Positions 31,907 through 42,710 of a stretch of 64,000 bases of DNA are shown one piece after another (the first letter of the stretch is position 1; the number at the start of each line of letters is the position of its first letter). The stretch is taken from assembly GCA_039105265.1 (NCBI GenBank), contig JAPFFF010000045.1, forward strand, positions 713,577 to 777,576, written 5' to 3'. Source of the DNA: Tritrichomonas musculus (Eukaryota > Parabasalia > Tritrichomonadida > Tritrichomonadidae). Both the position numbers and the translations under genes were made by a program. Under the pieces are notes generated by a model, which was not told the origin of the DNA, ran no database searches, and saw only the letters and a program-made list of their open reading frames with translations.

Positions 31907-33101
31907 ATGGATTCGACCTCCCAAAAAGACGAAATCCCACAATTTTCTGTGCTTCACAAATCTTCACATGGAGGCATTTAACTGCTCCTGGATTTGTCAG
32001 TTCTTCGATTTCACCTCGAAGTTGATTGATTTCTTCTTTGTACCCTTCAATTTCTTTCTTAAGTTCTACATTTTCGTTTTGGAGATTCAATACTTCTTCG
32101 TTTTTTTGGACAAGCTCTTCTTTCAGTTTCTCATTTTTCTCAATTTCTGTTTCTTCATGAAGTTCTTTCAGTGTCGCCAGGTATTCGTTGATTTCGTCTT
32201 CATTAACTGCCTTGGATGAGTGAGAGAAGTCGCTCGACAGTTTGTCAAAAATGTAATCGAATGAAGGACGATCTGACGCGTTCTGGCTCCAGCATTTTTC
32301 AATCAGCTCCTTCATGCTAGCTTGAACGTCGTCTGGAAATTCTGGCCGGATGCCGTTTGGAACATTTCTGAGAATGTCGATCAATCTTGGCGGATTTCCA
32401 TTTTCTGAGAATGGCTCTTGGCCGGTCACGATTTCATATGCCAAAATTGAAAACGCGTAAACATCAACGCCTGGACCGTAATTGTCATCATCTGATTCAT
32501 ACAATTCTGGCGCCATGTAGAGAGGTGTTCCAACTTGGCCCGTCATCGACAGCCGCATTGAATTTTGAAGTGATTCACTGAAGCATTTTGAAAGACCAAA
32601 ATCACAAACTTTCGGATGGTAGTTGTTGTCAATCAAAATGTTCTCTGGCTTCAAGTCTCGGTGAACAATTCCGCCTCGATGCAGGTATCGCATCGCATCT
32701 GAAATGCCAAGTAAGCAGATATATTTTTTTGTGGGTGACCAGTTCGAATCGGGAATGTTATTTCTCTCTTTGTCTAGAAGAACTTTTAATGAGCCATTCA
32801 CGCAGTATTCTGTAAGGATCGTTGGACTAAGAGTCATTGGATTATCAAATGAGTGCAAGTTGATGCCATAAAATTTAACAATCGATGGATGGTTGAGTTT
32901 ATGTAATATAAGGGATTCACGTAAAAATAACATTTGATCACGGCTGCTGAAAATTCCTGTGGTATTGATTATTTTGGACGCATATAACTCTTCCCCAGTT
33001 TTCGATTTAACAACAAAAACTTTACCAAATGCTCCTTCACCGAGCTTCTTATCTGTTACTGTATAAGATGATGTATCAAAGAAACATGTTTCGATTTCCA
33101 T
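31806..33101 (-). CDS. TKL-type protein kinase with coiled coil and C2 start
   Basis: Starts at ATG 33101. Kinase domain residues about 13-285: GEGAFGKV, YASKII (K43), HRDLKPEN (D149), DFG (167-169), VGTPLYMAPELYE, VDVYAFSILAYEIVTG and CWSQNASDRPSF, all typical of tyrosine-kinase-like Ser/Thr kinases. A coiled coil (about 300-370) with LKEELVQKNEEVLNLQNENV follows, then the opening strands of a C2 domain (LHVKICEAQKIVG, GRSNPYVTI). After RSNPYV the frame turns to QKKLNLFGTK-like non-C2 sequence and stops at 31806, while the real C2 continuation is in the next frame (31906-31030). A C2 would target the kinase to acidic membranes, perhaps with calcium. The kinase core looks active; the frame change may be real or a sequence error. 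Confidence 0.82.
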   Translation of the reverse strand: MEIETCFFDTSSYTVTDKKLGEGAFGKVFVVKSKTGEELYASKIINTTGIFSSRDQMLFLRESLILHKLNHPSIVKFYGINLHSFDNPMTLSPTILTEYCVNGSLKVLLDKERNNIPDSNWSPTKKYICLLGISDAMRYLHRGGIVHRDLKPENILIDNNYHPKVCDFGLSKCFSESLQNSMRLSMTGQVGTPLYMAPELYESDDDNYGPGVDVYAFSILAYEIVTGQEPFSENGNPPRLIDILRNVPNGIRPEFPDDVQASMKELIEKCWSQNASDRPSFDYIFDKLSSDFSHSSKAVNEDEINEYLATLKELHEETEIEKNEKLKEELVQKNEEVLNLQNENVELKKEIEGYKEEINQLRGEIEELTNPGAVKCLHVKICEAQKIVGFRLFGRSNPYVTIRLKNQKKLNLFGTKTILNTTIQFGMKNST

Positions 33102-33517
33102 CTTATTCAATAAAATTTTTTTTCAATGAAAATTTGGTCTTCTTTATATTATTATGATTATTCTTGCTCATTGATATTTAAATATAATATTTATTATATA
33201 TATATTATTCATGTAAATATAAAAAATTTAATTATATAGTATAATTGTATTTGTCAAATAATATAAGTGAATATTCATATTTTATAATTCAATAAAAATT
33301 ATTTCATTTTTTTGTGAGCTCATCTCAAATTATTTGATTTTTTTTGAATGTATATTGAATTGTCTATTCTTTAATTTTTTTAAATATAAAATTCATAATT
33401 AATTATAATAAAAAGAAAAATGAAATAATAAAATTAAAAATCACAGCTTCAATTTAATATTGTAATATTTCTTCATACTTTATATTCAAATTATTTATCT
33501 CCAAATTATAAAGTAAT
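33102..33517. other. AT-rich intergenic stretch
   Basis: No gene seen; it separates the 5' end of the kinase-C2 gene from the 3' end of the RAD23 homologue. Confidence 0.5.
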
Positions 33518-35095
33518 TTATTCAGAGCTTAAAATGCTAATTGTCATTTGTTCATCTTTATCACATGCAATATATACTTGAACAACTTCTCCAAGATCAA
33601 AATTATCAATTTGTTGAATTCTACGAATTACTTTTTTTTCTTCATTTGAGAAATGACTCAGCCACAGTTCTTCCTCTCTGGTTGGATGCAATATATTGTT
33701 TTCTGTGCATTGGCTGATGAGTTGCTGTGTAGATCTTTCTACAATAGATTCAATCTCATTTGAATTTACGCGTATTGCTGTTCGATTTCTTATTCCATTT
33801 AAATCAAAGCCTCGAAGAGGAAGATCTAATTGGATAAGAAGATTTTCTGGATTTGTCCTAAACATTGGATATTGGTCTTCTAATATTAAAATAACATTTT
33901 CTAGCAAGCGTGGCTCATCTAAAAGAGTTTGGCGTAGTATTAAAAGAGCTTGATCGAAAACAATTTGTTGTTGTTGTGGTTGATATGACTGATGTTGCCA
34001 ATTTTGTTGTTGCATTTGAGGTTGCTGATATTGATACTGTTGTGTTTGAGGCTGTTGATATTGATACTGTTGTGTTTGAGGCTGTTGATATTGATACTGT
34101 TGCATTTGAAGTGGTTGACATAGAGGTTGCCAGTATCGATGTTGCTGATTTTGATTTTGAGGTTGTTGAATTTGGGGCTGTTGATATTGATATTGATATT
34201 GTTGTGTTTGAGGCTGTTGATATTGATATTGTTGCATTAGAGGCTGCTGGTATTGATATTGTTGTATTTGAAGTGGTTGACATAGAGGTTGCCAATATCG
34301 ATGTTGCTGATTTTGATTTTGAGGTTGCTGGGTTTGATATTGCTGTGATATATGTTGCTGATACTGAAACTGTGGCGTTTGATTTGGTTGATATTGTGAT
34401 TGTTGTAATTGTGGAAGCTGATATTGGGCATGCTGAAATTGATTTTGATTGAATTCTTGAGTTCCAAATTGGGAGTTTTGAGTCTGCCATAAAAATGGTT
34501 CATTATTTACATAATTTGAATTATCTACCCTTTCCCTTGCTGTTAGTAACAAATTAGCAGCTTCTTCTACGTTTCCATATAAAGCATTAAGTGTATATTC
34601 ACATAAATCTCTGCTTAAACCGCTGATTTCGATCAATTCATTGATTCTATCCTGAAAACATGGTACATTATTTGATATGGGCAATGAATTTTGGTTTTGT
34701 TGTTGTCCTTGATTTTGAGTATCTGAAATGTTTTGATTTGATGAATTATTATTCAATGATTGAATTTGTATATTTGAATATGAATTTATTTGTGCTTGAT
34801 TTTTTTCAGTATTTTGGGCGTTTTGAATGGATATTTTTTCATTTTTTCTTAAATTATTCATTTCTTTGTTTTCACAAAAAACAATAAAAGTATTTAATTT
34901 TTCAACGTTCAATGAGTTAATGATTGTCTCATTGGACAAAATCTTCCCATTATGTATAAGCATTATTGAACTTTCTTCAAGATAACCAATCGTTTCTGCT
35001 GCAAGATGTTTAACATATTCTACAGTTGCATCACTTTGAACTTCAATATTGTAATATTTCCGTTTATCCGATGTTAAAAATCGTATGCTAACCAT
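33518..35095 (-). CDS. RAD23: RAD23 homologue with Gln-rich repeat linker
   Basis: The ATG at 35095 is preferred over the upstream TTG. Order: ubiquitin-like domain 1-75 (MVSIRFLTSDKRKYYNIEVQ, LIHNGKILSNETII), Asn/Gln linker, UBA1 about 148-190 (INELIEISGLSRDLCEYTLN, VEEAANLLL), a Gln/Tyr/Pro-rich region about 210-375 with repeats of QQPQTQQYQYQ and two copies of NQQHRYWQPLCQPLQ, XPC-binding domain about 377-425 (LLILRQTLLDEPRLLE), and UBA2 at the C-terminus (EEKKVIRRIQQ...VYIACDKDEQMTISIL). This UBL-UBA-XPCbd-UBA order is specific for RAD23, the shuttle that brings ubiquitinated proteins to the proteasome and partners XPC/RAD4 in nucleotide-excision repair. The Gln-rich linker is an expanded tandem repeat, prion-like in composition. 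A TCATTT initiator-like motif is a few bases upstream. Confidence 0.9.
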   Translation of the reverse strand: MVSIRFLTSDKRKYYNIEVQSDATVEYVKHLAAETIGYLEESSIMLIHNGKILSNETIINSLNVEKLNTFIVFCENKEMNNLRKNEKISIQNAQNTEKNQAQINSYSNIQIQSLNNNSSNQNISDTQNQGQQQNQNSLPISNNVPCFQDRINELIEISGLSRDLCEYTLNALYGNVEEAANLLLTARERVDNSNYVNNEPFLWQTQNSQFGTQEFNQNQFQHAQYQLPQLQQSQYQPNQTPQFQYQQHISQQYQTQQPQNQNQQHRYWQPLCQPLQIQQYQYQQPLMQQYQYQQPQTQQYQYQYQQPQIQQPQNQNQQHRYWQPLCQPLQMQQYQYQQPQTQQYQYQQPQTQQYQYQQPQMQQQNWQHQSYQPQQQQIVFDQALLILRQTLLDEPRLLENVILILEDQYPMFRTNPENLLIQLDLPLRGFDLNGIRNRTAIRVNSNEIESIVERSTQQLISQCTENNILHPTREEELWLSHFSNEEKKVIRRIQQIDNFDLGEVVQVYIACDKDEQMTISILSSE

Positions 35096-35469
35096 CAAAT
35101 AAATGATATGTATAAATCATTTGACATGAATTTCCATTTAACCTATTTCATTCAAAAATTTAAAAATTTTAATGAGACTTTAAATTTTTGATTATATAAA
35201 ACATGACTTTTTTCGACTCATTTTTGTAAATTGTTTTATTATCTGCAGTTTATTTAAAACCTATCTAATGATCTGAAAAAATGATAAAAGTGCAATTTAT
35301 CCTTAAGATTTCAAGAATTTTATAAATTTTATTATTTTTTGAATTTAGCAATCGGATTCATACATTTTTTAAATAATTTAAAAATTCAAAAAGTGGTGGA
35401 ATTAAATGATTATTTACACAAAAAGTTAAAAATTTAAAATATTTCAATTAAAATTTTAAAAAAATTTAA
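35096..35469. other. AT-rich intergenic stretch
   Basis: Upstream region of the RAD23 homologue. No gene seen. Confidence 0.5.
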
Positions 35470-35666
35470 AAAATCGTAAAAATTTCTATTCCACCAAAAG
35501 TTTCAAAAATATGCGAAAATGCATTTTTTGATTGCCAAAACCTCCAAATAGTTGAATTTTTGGAAGAATCAAGGTTTAAATCATTGTCAACATTAGTTTT
35601 TTCAAGATGTTAAAAAGAAAAAATTCCTACAGAAACAATAGAATCAGCTGCTATTTCAAAAAATTT
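35470..35666 (+). pseudogene. BspA-like LRR scrap
   Basis: About 65 codons read VKISIPPKVSKICENAFFDC, QNLQIVEFLEESRFKSL and FSRC, then a stop and EKIPTETIESAAIS in the same frame. One and a half LRR_5 repeats of the same family as 27026-29185, with no start and no remainder. Confidence 0.65.
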
Positions 35667-37106
35667 ATTGACAAGGTGGAACCAATATTTTTATTTCAAT
35701 ATGGCAACACCGACTGCTGAATCTCTTCATATTACAATCAACGACAAATTGAAAAAACAATATATATTTATTGTGAAATTTAAAAGGAAATTTTTATTTT
35801 ATATTATTAATAGTATTAATAAGATTTTATATTTGTTTATTCATAGTATAAAAATGAAAAAATGTTATCAAGAATATTGATAAATTATAAGAATAGGTAT
35901 ATGCATAAAATAACTGGATATTTATGTTTAAATAATGATTTAAAATAAAAAAATTGGAATAATCTATTATTATAGGAAATATAAATTTTCATTATTTATT
36001 AGTAGTAGTAAAATATTTTTATATTGAGGAATAATTCAACTAAAAGTTGATATAATTCAAAATGAATTATTTTATTCCATTTATATTACTTTTACGAATT
36101 TCATAATATTAATTAACATAAAAAAATTATTATTAAAGATAAATAAATTATTATTTACTAATATTTATATGTTAAATTCAGGATAAATCATGATATTGTT
36201 TATCAGACTTATATAAAAAAACATTTTTTCCAAATTTTTATATTTATTGAAAAATTGTGTAAAATATTAATTTCTGAGAGAATTATTTTATGTTAAGAAA
36301 ATTTTCTTCACAAATTTGAAATATCGTCATAGGTGCATCATCTAACTTTTTCTCAAAAAATATTATAATAATATATCTCATGATATGGGATTATTTTTAA
36401 CAATTATACACATTATATATATTTTATAATGATTATTATTATTATATATTATTTAATAATTTATATTTTTTATTAAAATACAAAGATAATTATATTTATA
36501 AAAAACGGTTTTACACTTTTATAACGCGTGATAGTCATTGTATATAAATCATTATACAGTTTACATTATATATATTATATCTTAAATATAAATTTAATAA
36601 GAATTGTTATTGTGAAAACTGAGATATGCTTTCGTTTAATATAAACTTTTTGATAAATTATTTATTTTATTTGATGAAGATTTCTTAAGATTTGATGAAT
36701 TTTGAGAGGTTTATGATAGATTTTCTGATGGCAATTTGATATAAATAATCATAAGAATAAAAATATTTTATCTTAATAAGGAAAATAAATTAAACTGATT
36801 TGAGAGTTATAATCTCATAATATAATAATATATTCATTATAAATATGTATCAAATCTTAATATTTTGCATTTTTTGAAAAACAATTTTGAATGACTTTTA
36901 TATTTTTTATGGATTTTATTTTTTTGAATTGATTTTATATCTATTTTTGAAAGAAATTGATACAGCACGTTTTTTCCTAAAAATATTTTATCTATATCTA
37001 GGAATTGTCAATAACGATCTCTACAAAAAATTATAATTAGCTTTTAAAAATGTTATAGAATAATATATAATACTTAAGAAATGATTGTATCACAAGAAGC
37101 TAGACG
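35667..37106. other. AT-rich gene-free stretch
   Basis: Long A/T-rich sequence with many ATTATTATA words. A 70-codon frame at 35668-35880 overlaps the end of the BspA scrap and is not credible as a gene. Nothing else recognised. Confidence 0.5.
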
Positions 37107-38213
37107 TTGCACCTATATATCGTCACAAATAAATTTTCACGTAATCATAAATCATGTTCTTTTCATTTTTGCATATTTAACATTTCAACATATCCTAATT
37201 GTTCTCAAAAGAATTATTTTTATGCTCTGCCTAACCTCATGGTTAATAAAATGTCAGAACTCAATCCAGTTTTTGATTCCAAATATTTTACAGAACTCTT
37301 AAACCACATAGACAACGATTTTGTCTTTAATTTTATTATTAGACTCTTTGAATTTGTTCCACCAACAATATTTCAAATTATAGATGAATTGATTTCAAAA
37401 ATCTGTTAAAATACAATCGAAATTTTTATTAATTCGTAATCAAATACTTTTCAAAGAGCTTGTTAAAAGCAAATATAATGGAGATGTTGGCGAAGTTGTC
37501 CATCGTTATATTGTGATATTGATCAGAAACGCAATTCGAAATCCAAATTGTGAATCAATTTCGTTTTTAGTTTATTTAGATAAGATATCAATGAACAGAT
37601 CGTCAATTTCAAAATTACAAATATTTTTGAATTCAAACGATCAATTTTTCACTCCACTTTTTGAATCATGTACGTTATTAGCGATAAGTATTATTTCATC
37701 AACAAAGGATGTTCCTGATATTTTCATTACTTTATTTAAACACTTGTTAGACTTGTTCTTTTTACTGAAAACTAATTCATTTTTGCACAATTGTGTCGCA
37801 AGTGCTCTCAAAATCCTTGTTTCGGTTGGAAAAATAAATGCTTCGTTTTTGGATGAACTTGACATGTTTAACAAAATTATTGAGTGTTATGCAAACCGTA
37901 GAAAAAATGGATATTCACCAAAATTGTGTCAGCTTCGACTGATTTCGAATCAAATGAATCTATTTGTTAGCAAATCATAAACTGTTGATGCTGAAAAATG
38001 GGAAAAAATAGTTATAAAGAGAAACGCGCATGAAAAATCAATTATTATAGAAAATTATGGCGGTAATTTGCCTTTTTAGACATAATTATTGAGATTCTTT
38101 TTAAGGCATAATTATTACAATCCATCGTTCACATCAAAGAATCTTTTGAATGAAAACGACCAGCCAAAGAATTTGATAATTGACTTCATTGCCAACAACA
38201 AAAAATGTTGATT
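37107..38213 (+). pseudogene. SAPS-like (PP6 regulatory subunit-like) relic
   Basis: First piece, about 37107-37409: SELNPVFDSKYFTELLNHID and FVFNFIIRLFEFVPPTIFQI. After one frame change near 37400 a second open piece runs to 37980: LIRNQILFKELVKSKYNGDV, GEVVHRYIVILIRNAIRNPN, LLKTNSFLHNCVASALKILV. After the stop the same frame continues WEKIVIKRNAHEKSIIIENY, GGNLP and further on KNLLNENDQPKNLIID. The helical repeats and the SFLHNCVxxxL motif resemble SAPS proteins, regulatory subunits of PP6/Sit4-type phosphatases, which have trichomonad homologues. The assignment is tentative. At least two lesions and no ATG in a good context. Confidence 0.5.
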
Positions 38214-38661
38214 ATGAAAATACAATTAATATAAAAAAATAGCAATATTAGTAAACTTGATATAATGTATTAATGACTTACTTATATTCTATTGAATTTG
38301 TGAACCAAACAAATTGATGAAGTTTACAGTCTTGTATTAACAATAGCCTTTTATCATCTACTTTTTATATAAATTATTCTGCATTTGCTCAAATAATGGA
38401 GAAATGACAATTTTGACTGAGAAATGCTATAATGACTACTTCTTTAATTGAAAAGATAAGAAATGAATTTTTGAGAGAAAAGTAATATCATTTAAGCATG
38501 ATTCATTTAATGTTAGATATGTTATTTTCTTGATAATTTATGATATATGAGGATTTATTAGCCTAAAATCAGGCATTATACTTTATATTATTTTGCTGAA
38601 GGGTTTTTTTGAAAACTCAATAAAATTGAATTATCAAAGAAAATTGAATGGAATATTTGCC

Positions 38662-38694
<33 letters not shown>

Positions 38695-39463
38695 GAGAGA
38701 TACAATTTATTTTATGGAATTCATATTCCACCAAAGTTTGTCTTATCACTAAATTTCATATTATCAAACAATAAATAAATAAAAAAAATATTATATTCAT
38801 CATTATTAATATATTAATATATTAATATATTAATATTATAATAATTTAATTACTGTTTTATTCAAGAAATCTTTGTTTCTGGAAACTGGCCTTTCAAATA
38901 TAAGAAGTATTCATAATTATATAAAAAAAATGGAATATTTACAATATAAGCCAACAACGAGATTATAAATTGGTTGATGTTTTTTAATATGTTAGTCTAC
39001 TTTTACTTTTTAAAAAAAAATAATATAGATATTTATTTTAATTTAATTTTAAATATATTTTGAGTTTCATTAAATTTAAATGTAATATGTTAAAATTTTT
39101 GCAAGTTATGTACATTATACATCAAATATAATATTATATTGTATTATAATAATGAAATATTTATAATATAAATTAATTTTTTCTTGAAATATAGCGTAAT
39201 ATCGCTTTGTATGTAATTAACAGCATGGATTTTTATTATTTATAAATCCATTTAGATTACATAAAATTATCTCTAATTTTATAAATTCAATTAAAATTTT
39301 TTTCAAAAATTTTACTATTTTCTGATGTTTACGTTATTTTTTGAATACTTTATAATTTTTTTTTCAGAAAATTGAGTTTTATATTAGCCATGATTTTGAA
39401 AAAAATTGAAAAATAACCATTGGAATTTATAGGTCCACGGTTTTTAAAAAATGAAAGTATTAT
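38214..39463. other. AT-rich gene-free stretch
   Basis: Includes an A run of about 26 at 38662-38687 and a simple AATATATT-type repeat at 38806-38840. No gene recognised; a 61-codon frame at 38593 spans the A run and is not credible. Confidence 0.5.
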
Positions 39464-39474
39464 TCATTTCATTT
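39464..39474 (+). promoter_or_regulatory. Initiator-like motif of the ThrRS gene
   Basis: TCATTT occurs twice (39464-39469 and 39469-39474), 14-24 bases before the ATG at 39488. It fits the trichomonad Inr consensus TCA-Y-W-W, which defines transcription starts close to the coding region. Inference from motif and distance only. Confidence 0.45.
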
Positions 39475-39487
39475 TATTCTTTCCTCA

Positions 39488-41626
39488 ATGTCGGAAAATA
39501 TCCAACAACAACAACATCAAAACATTCCTGATTTTGTTGAAAAACGGCTTCAGCTATTTAACAGCCTGGAGGATAGGACACCTAAGGCGAATCCTCATCC
39601 AATTAAAATAATTCTTCTTCAAAAGAATAGTCAAGTTCATGATTCAAACGGCGAAGAAATTCAAGGAGTTGCAGGACAGACGACTCCCAAAGATATTTGG
39701 CTTGATAAATGCAAAGATGTTCCTGTTGTAACATGTTCTATTGATGGAGTATTGTGGGATCTTCAACGTCCACTGGTTTCAGATTGCTCATTAACGTTTA
39801 TTACATTTGAAGATGATCGTGGAAAATCAGTTTTTTGGCATTCATCCGCACATATTCTAGGAGCAGCAATTGAATTGGAATTTGGCCGTGAATTAGCAAT
39901 TGGACCATCAACAGAGAATGGCTTCTTTTACGATTTTGATCAGCATAATGAAAAAATAGGTGCAAACGAAGTTAAGAAAGTTCAAGAACGTTGTGTAAAT
40001 TTATCTAAGAAAGCCTACTTTGAACGCAAAATGATCACGAGAGAAGAAGCAATTGATCTCTTTAGTTCAAACAAATACAAGCAAGAAATATTATCTTCTA
40101 GAGTTGAACCGAATTCTTTGGTTTCAGTTTACAGAACGGGAACCTTTGTTGATCTTTGCCGAGGTCCTCATTTGATGAATGGAAACATCATTAAAGCGTG
40201 GAATATCATTGACATTTCATCATCAATGTGGAATGGTCAACCAGACAAGCCACTCAGTCGAATAAGAGGAATCACGTTCCCTTCACAAGCAGAACTTAAA
40301 GAATACAATCATTTCATTGAAGAAGCAGCAAAACGTGATCATCGAAAACTCGGTGTTGACCATCAACTTTTCTTCTTTCATGAATGGAGCTCTGGTTGTG
40401 CCTTCTTTTATCAAGACGGTTGCCATATTTATCGTCAACTGATTCAAATGATCCGTGAACAATATCACAAAAGAGGCTACATTGAAGTCATTACGCCAAA
40501 TCTTTTCTATGACGATCTTTTCAAGACTTCAGGACATTGGGAACATTACCGTGAAGACATGTTTCATTTCTCTCTTGATGAAGACAATAATCAAGCTCCG
40601 CAAATTAGTCCATCTGTTGATCCTAATGAACATTGCGTTTGCTGTGCAAAAGCGTGTAGAGAGATGGGATTGAAGCCAATGAATTGTCCTGGTCATTGCC
40701 TTGTGTTCAAATCAAGAGACAGAAGCTATCGCGAAATGCCAATCAGAATGGCCGAATTTGGTGTCCTTCATAGATATGAAGCTTCTGGTGCTTTATGTGG
40801 TTTAACGAGAACAAGGCGTTTTGTACAAGATGATTGCCATATATTCGCCAGGTATGACCAAATTGGTGAAGAAATTGAAGGAACATTCGATTTCATGCGT
40901 GAAGTGTATGGCTATTTCAATCTGAAACTTGAATTCACGTTATCAACGATCAACATGAACAAGTACATGGGTGACCTTAAAGTTTGGGAAGAAGCAACGA
41001 ATCTATTACGAAAAGTTCTCGTTGATGGTCATCATGAATTCAAAGAAAATCCTGGTGAAGCTGCTTTTTATGGTCCGAAAATTGACTGCTTTGCACGTGA
41101 TTGTTTCAATCGTCGTTTTCAGCTCACGACAATTCAACTTGATTTTCAACTGCCTGAAAAGTTCAATCTTCAATATTTCGACTCTGAAAGAAAACCACAA
41201 AGACCAGTGATGATTCATCGTGCTGTTCTTGGCTCAATTGAAAGATTCATTGGAATAACAACTGAGCATTTTGCAGGCAGATTCCCTTTCTGGCTTTCAC
41301 CTCATCAGATCGTTCTGATTCCTCAAAACATGTCAAAGCCAGAGCATCTCCTGCAGTGCAAGAAATATTACAAGCAACTGTTCGATGAATGGTTCACGGT
41401 GACAATCGATGATTCATCGATTTCAATGATGAAAAAAATTCAAGTTGCAAGAACGTCAGCGCTGGCGCATGCTATCATCATTGTTGGGGATAAAGAATGC
41501 CAAGAAAACTCTGTCTCAGTTAGATGGTATGATTCACCAAAAAATTCAAAAATTGAACCAATTCCGTTTAATCAATTTCTTGAACAAATTAGAGACATTA
41601 GAAACAACAAAAAATTAAATCATTAA
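39488..41626 (+). CDS. Threonyl-tRNA synthetase
   Basis: Complete 712-residue class II synthetase. It charges tRNA-Thr with threonine in the cytosol. Order: short N-terminal extension, TGS domain (about 35-100), editing domain with HSSAH near 117 and TFVDLCRGPHL (Ser-tRNA-Thr proofreading), catalytic core with MNCPGHC (zinc and substrate site, about 397), motif 2 RYEASGALCGLTRTRRF (about 428) and motif 3 PVMIHRAVLGSIERF (about 572), then the anticodon-binding domain to the end. The length and TGS-editing-core order are those of full-length bacterial/eukaryotic ThrRS. A small insertion with CVCCAKAC precedes motif MNCPGHC. Its codon use is less A/T-biased than that of the repeat-rich neighbours, as expected for a well-expressed housekeeping gene. 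No introns. Confidence 0.97.
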   Translation: MSENIQQQQHQNIPDFVEKRLQLFNSLEDRTPKANPHPIKIILLQKNSQVHDSNGEEIQGVAGQTTPKDIWLDKCKDVPVVTCSIDGVLWDLQRPLVSDCSLTFITFEDDRGKSVFWHSSAHILGAAIELEFGRELAIGPSTENGFFYDFDQHNEKIGANEVKKVQERCVNLSKKAYFERKMITREEAIDLFSSNKYKQEILSSRVEPNSLVSVYRTGTFVDLCRGPHLMNGNIIKAWNIIDISSSMWNGQPDKPLSRIRGITFPSQAELKEYNHFIEEAAKRDHRKLGVDHQLFFFHEWSSGCAFFYQDGCHIYRQLIQMIREQYHKRGYIEVITPNLFYDDLFKTSGHWEHYREDMFHFSLDEDNNQAPQISPSVDPNEHCVCCAKACREMGLKPMNCPGHCLVFKSRDRSYREMPIRMAEFGVLHRYEASGALCGLTRTRRFVQDDCHIFARYDQIGEEIEGTFDFMREVYGYFNLKLEFTLSTINMNKYMGDLKVWEEATNLLRKVLVDGHHEFKENPGEAAFYGPKIDCFARDCFNRRFQLTTIQLDFQLPEKFNLQYFDSERKPQRPVMIHRAVLGSIERFIGITTEHFAGRFPFWLSPHQIVLIPQNMSKPEHLLQCKKYYKQLFDEWFTVTIDDSSISMMKKIQVARTSALAHAIIIVGDKECQENSVSVRWYDSPKNSKIEPIPFNQFLEQIRDIRNNKKLNH

Positions 41627-42059
41627 ATAATAATTTGAGATAAAATTTTTTATTTATTTTTTTATTTAATGAAATCTAGTAAAATGAAGAATAAGCATTT
41701 TTTTCATTGCTGCTGAAGGAAAAAAAAAAAATACTGATAAACTCAAATGTTACCAAAATTAAGTACTTAAATCTATTTATTGAAACAAATAGTAGCAAAA
41801 TCATGCCAAGATTATTAAATATTCAAAAAAATATCATGGTAAAATTATTAACTTCTTGTTAAAAAAACGATTATTATCAATATATTTATATCGGTAGAAT
41901 ATCTATTTTAATCAAATACTTCATATTTCTATGCTAAATAAAAATTTTGAGATTCTTTTTGAGAACATGAAATTTTTTATATAATATTTCATTCTACTCT
42001 GGACAAAAAATACGCCAAAGATTAAATTTTTTTGGCGTATTTTTGCTTGGCGTAAATGT
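41627..42059. other. Intergenic stretch with a GGCGTA hairpin
   Basis: At about 42008-42042, AATACGCCAAA and TTTGGCGTATT form a hairpin, followed at 42051 by TTGGCGTAAATG. The same GGCGTA words cluster at 20895-21190 inside the BTB relic. Otherwise nothing recognised. Confidence 0.5.
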
Positions 42060-42350
42060 CTAGGTTACAAGTTTGTCATTTATTATGTATTCATTAATGT
42101 CATTTGCATTCATGTCTGCGTATTTATTTGTGTCGAAATTTGGCTGATCTTGATTCAGAGCTAGAAAATTAACAACGATTTTTTTACTGCGTGTTGCAAT
42201 GAATTCTTCTACTGTTTTGATTAATGAAGTATCATTAAACTTTTTTGATAATTTGTGGACAAATTGAATATCATCTTTTATGAGGTTAATCCTCTGATTT
42301 TGGATATAATTAATAAAATCGCAAATTTATTCATCTAGTATATTGTTCAT
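42060..42350 (-). pseudogene. Unidentified broken small gene
   Basis: From an ATG at 42350: MNNILDE, an in-frame TAA, then ICDFINYIQNQRINLIKDDI, QFVHKLSKKFNDTSLIKTVE, EFIATRSKKIVVNFLALNQ and a C-terminus NDINEYIINDKLVT ending at 42060. The sequence is amphipathic-helical and protein-like over about 90 codons, with one premature stop near the start. Family not recognised; a fragment of a trichomonad DUF3447- or BTB-type protein is possible. Confidence 0.4.
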
Positions 42351-42509
42351 CAGTTCTATTCCTGAGTTTTGTTGAATTTACAATTAAAATGAAATTATTC
42401 ATATTAACATGGAATTATTCTTCATTGTAAATATATAATGTATATTGGGCAAATTTTATTTTAAGTAAACGCAGTTGTGCTACATTTCATTTAAGAAAAA
42501 CGATTAAAA

Positions 42510-42706
42510 TTTATTCAAAAAAAATGATTTAAAATTTTCCATTTTCAATAATGAGGATTTAATAAAATTATTCACAAGAAAATTTTCTGAACTCAGAAAA
42601 ATTGAATTAAAATTTTCCGTTTTCAATATTTTATATTTTACAAAGGTATTCAAAAGAAAATTTTCTGAACTCCAAAAAATTGAATTAAAATTTCCATATT
42701 TTAGTA
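42510..42706 (+). repeat. ~95-bp tandem duplication upstream of the kinase-Sel1 gene
   Basis: AAAATTTTCC.TTTTCAAT ... AAGAAAATTTTCTGAACTC recurs with a period of about 95 bp (near 42530 and 42617), with the start of a third copy at 42690. It lies directly upstream of the start codon and could carry duplicated promoter elements. Confidence 0.65.
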
Positions 42707-42710
42707 TTTC

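Noticed and set aside
33910-34503. Long alternative frames rich in Val/Asp or Ser/Thr across the RAD23 linker
   Set aside because: By-products of the Gln-rich tandem repeat in other frames.
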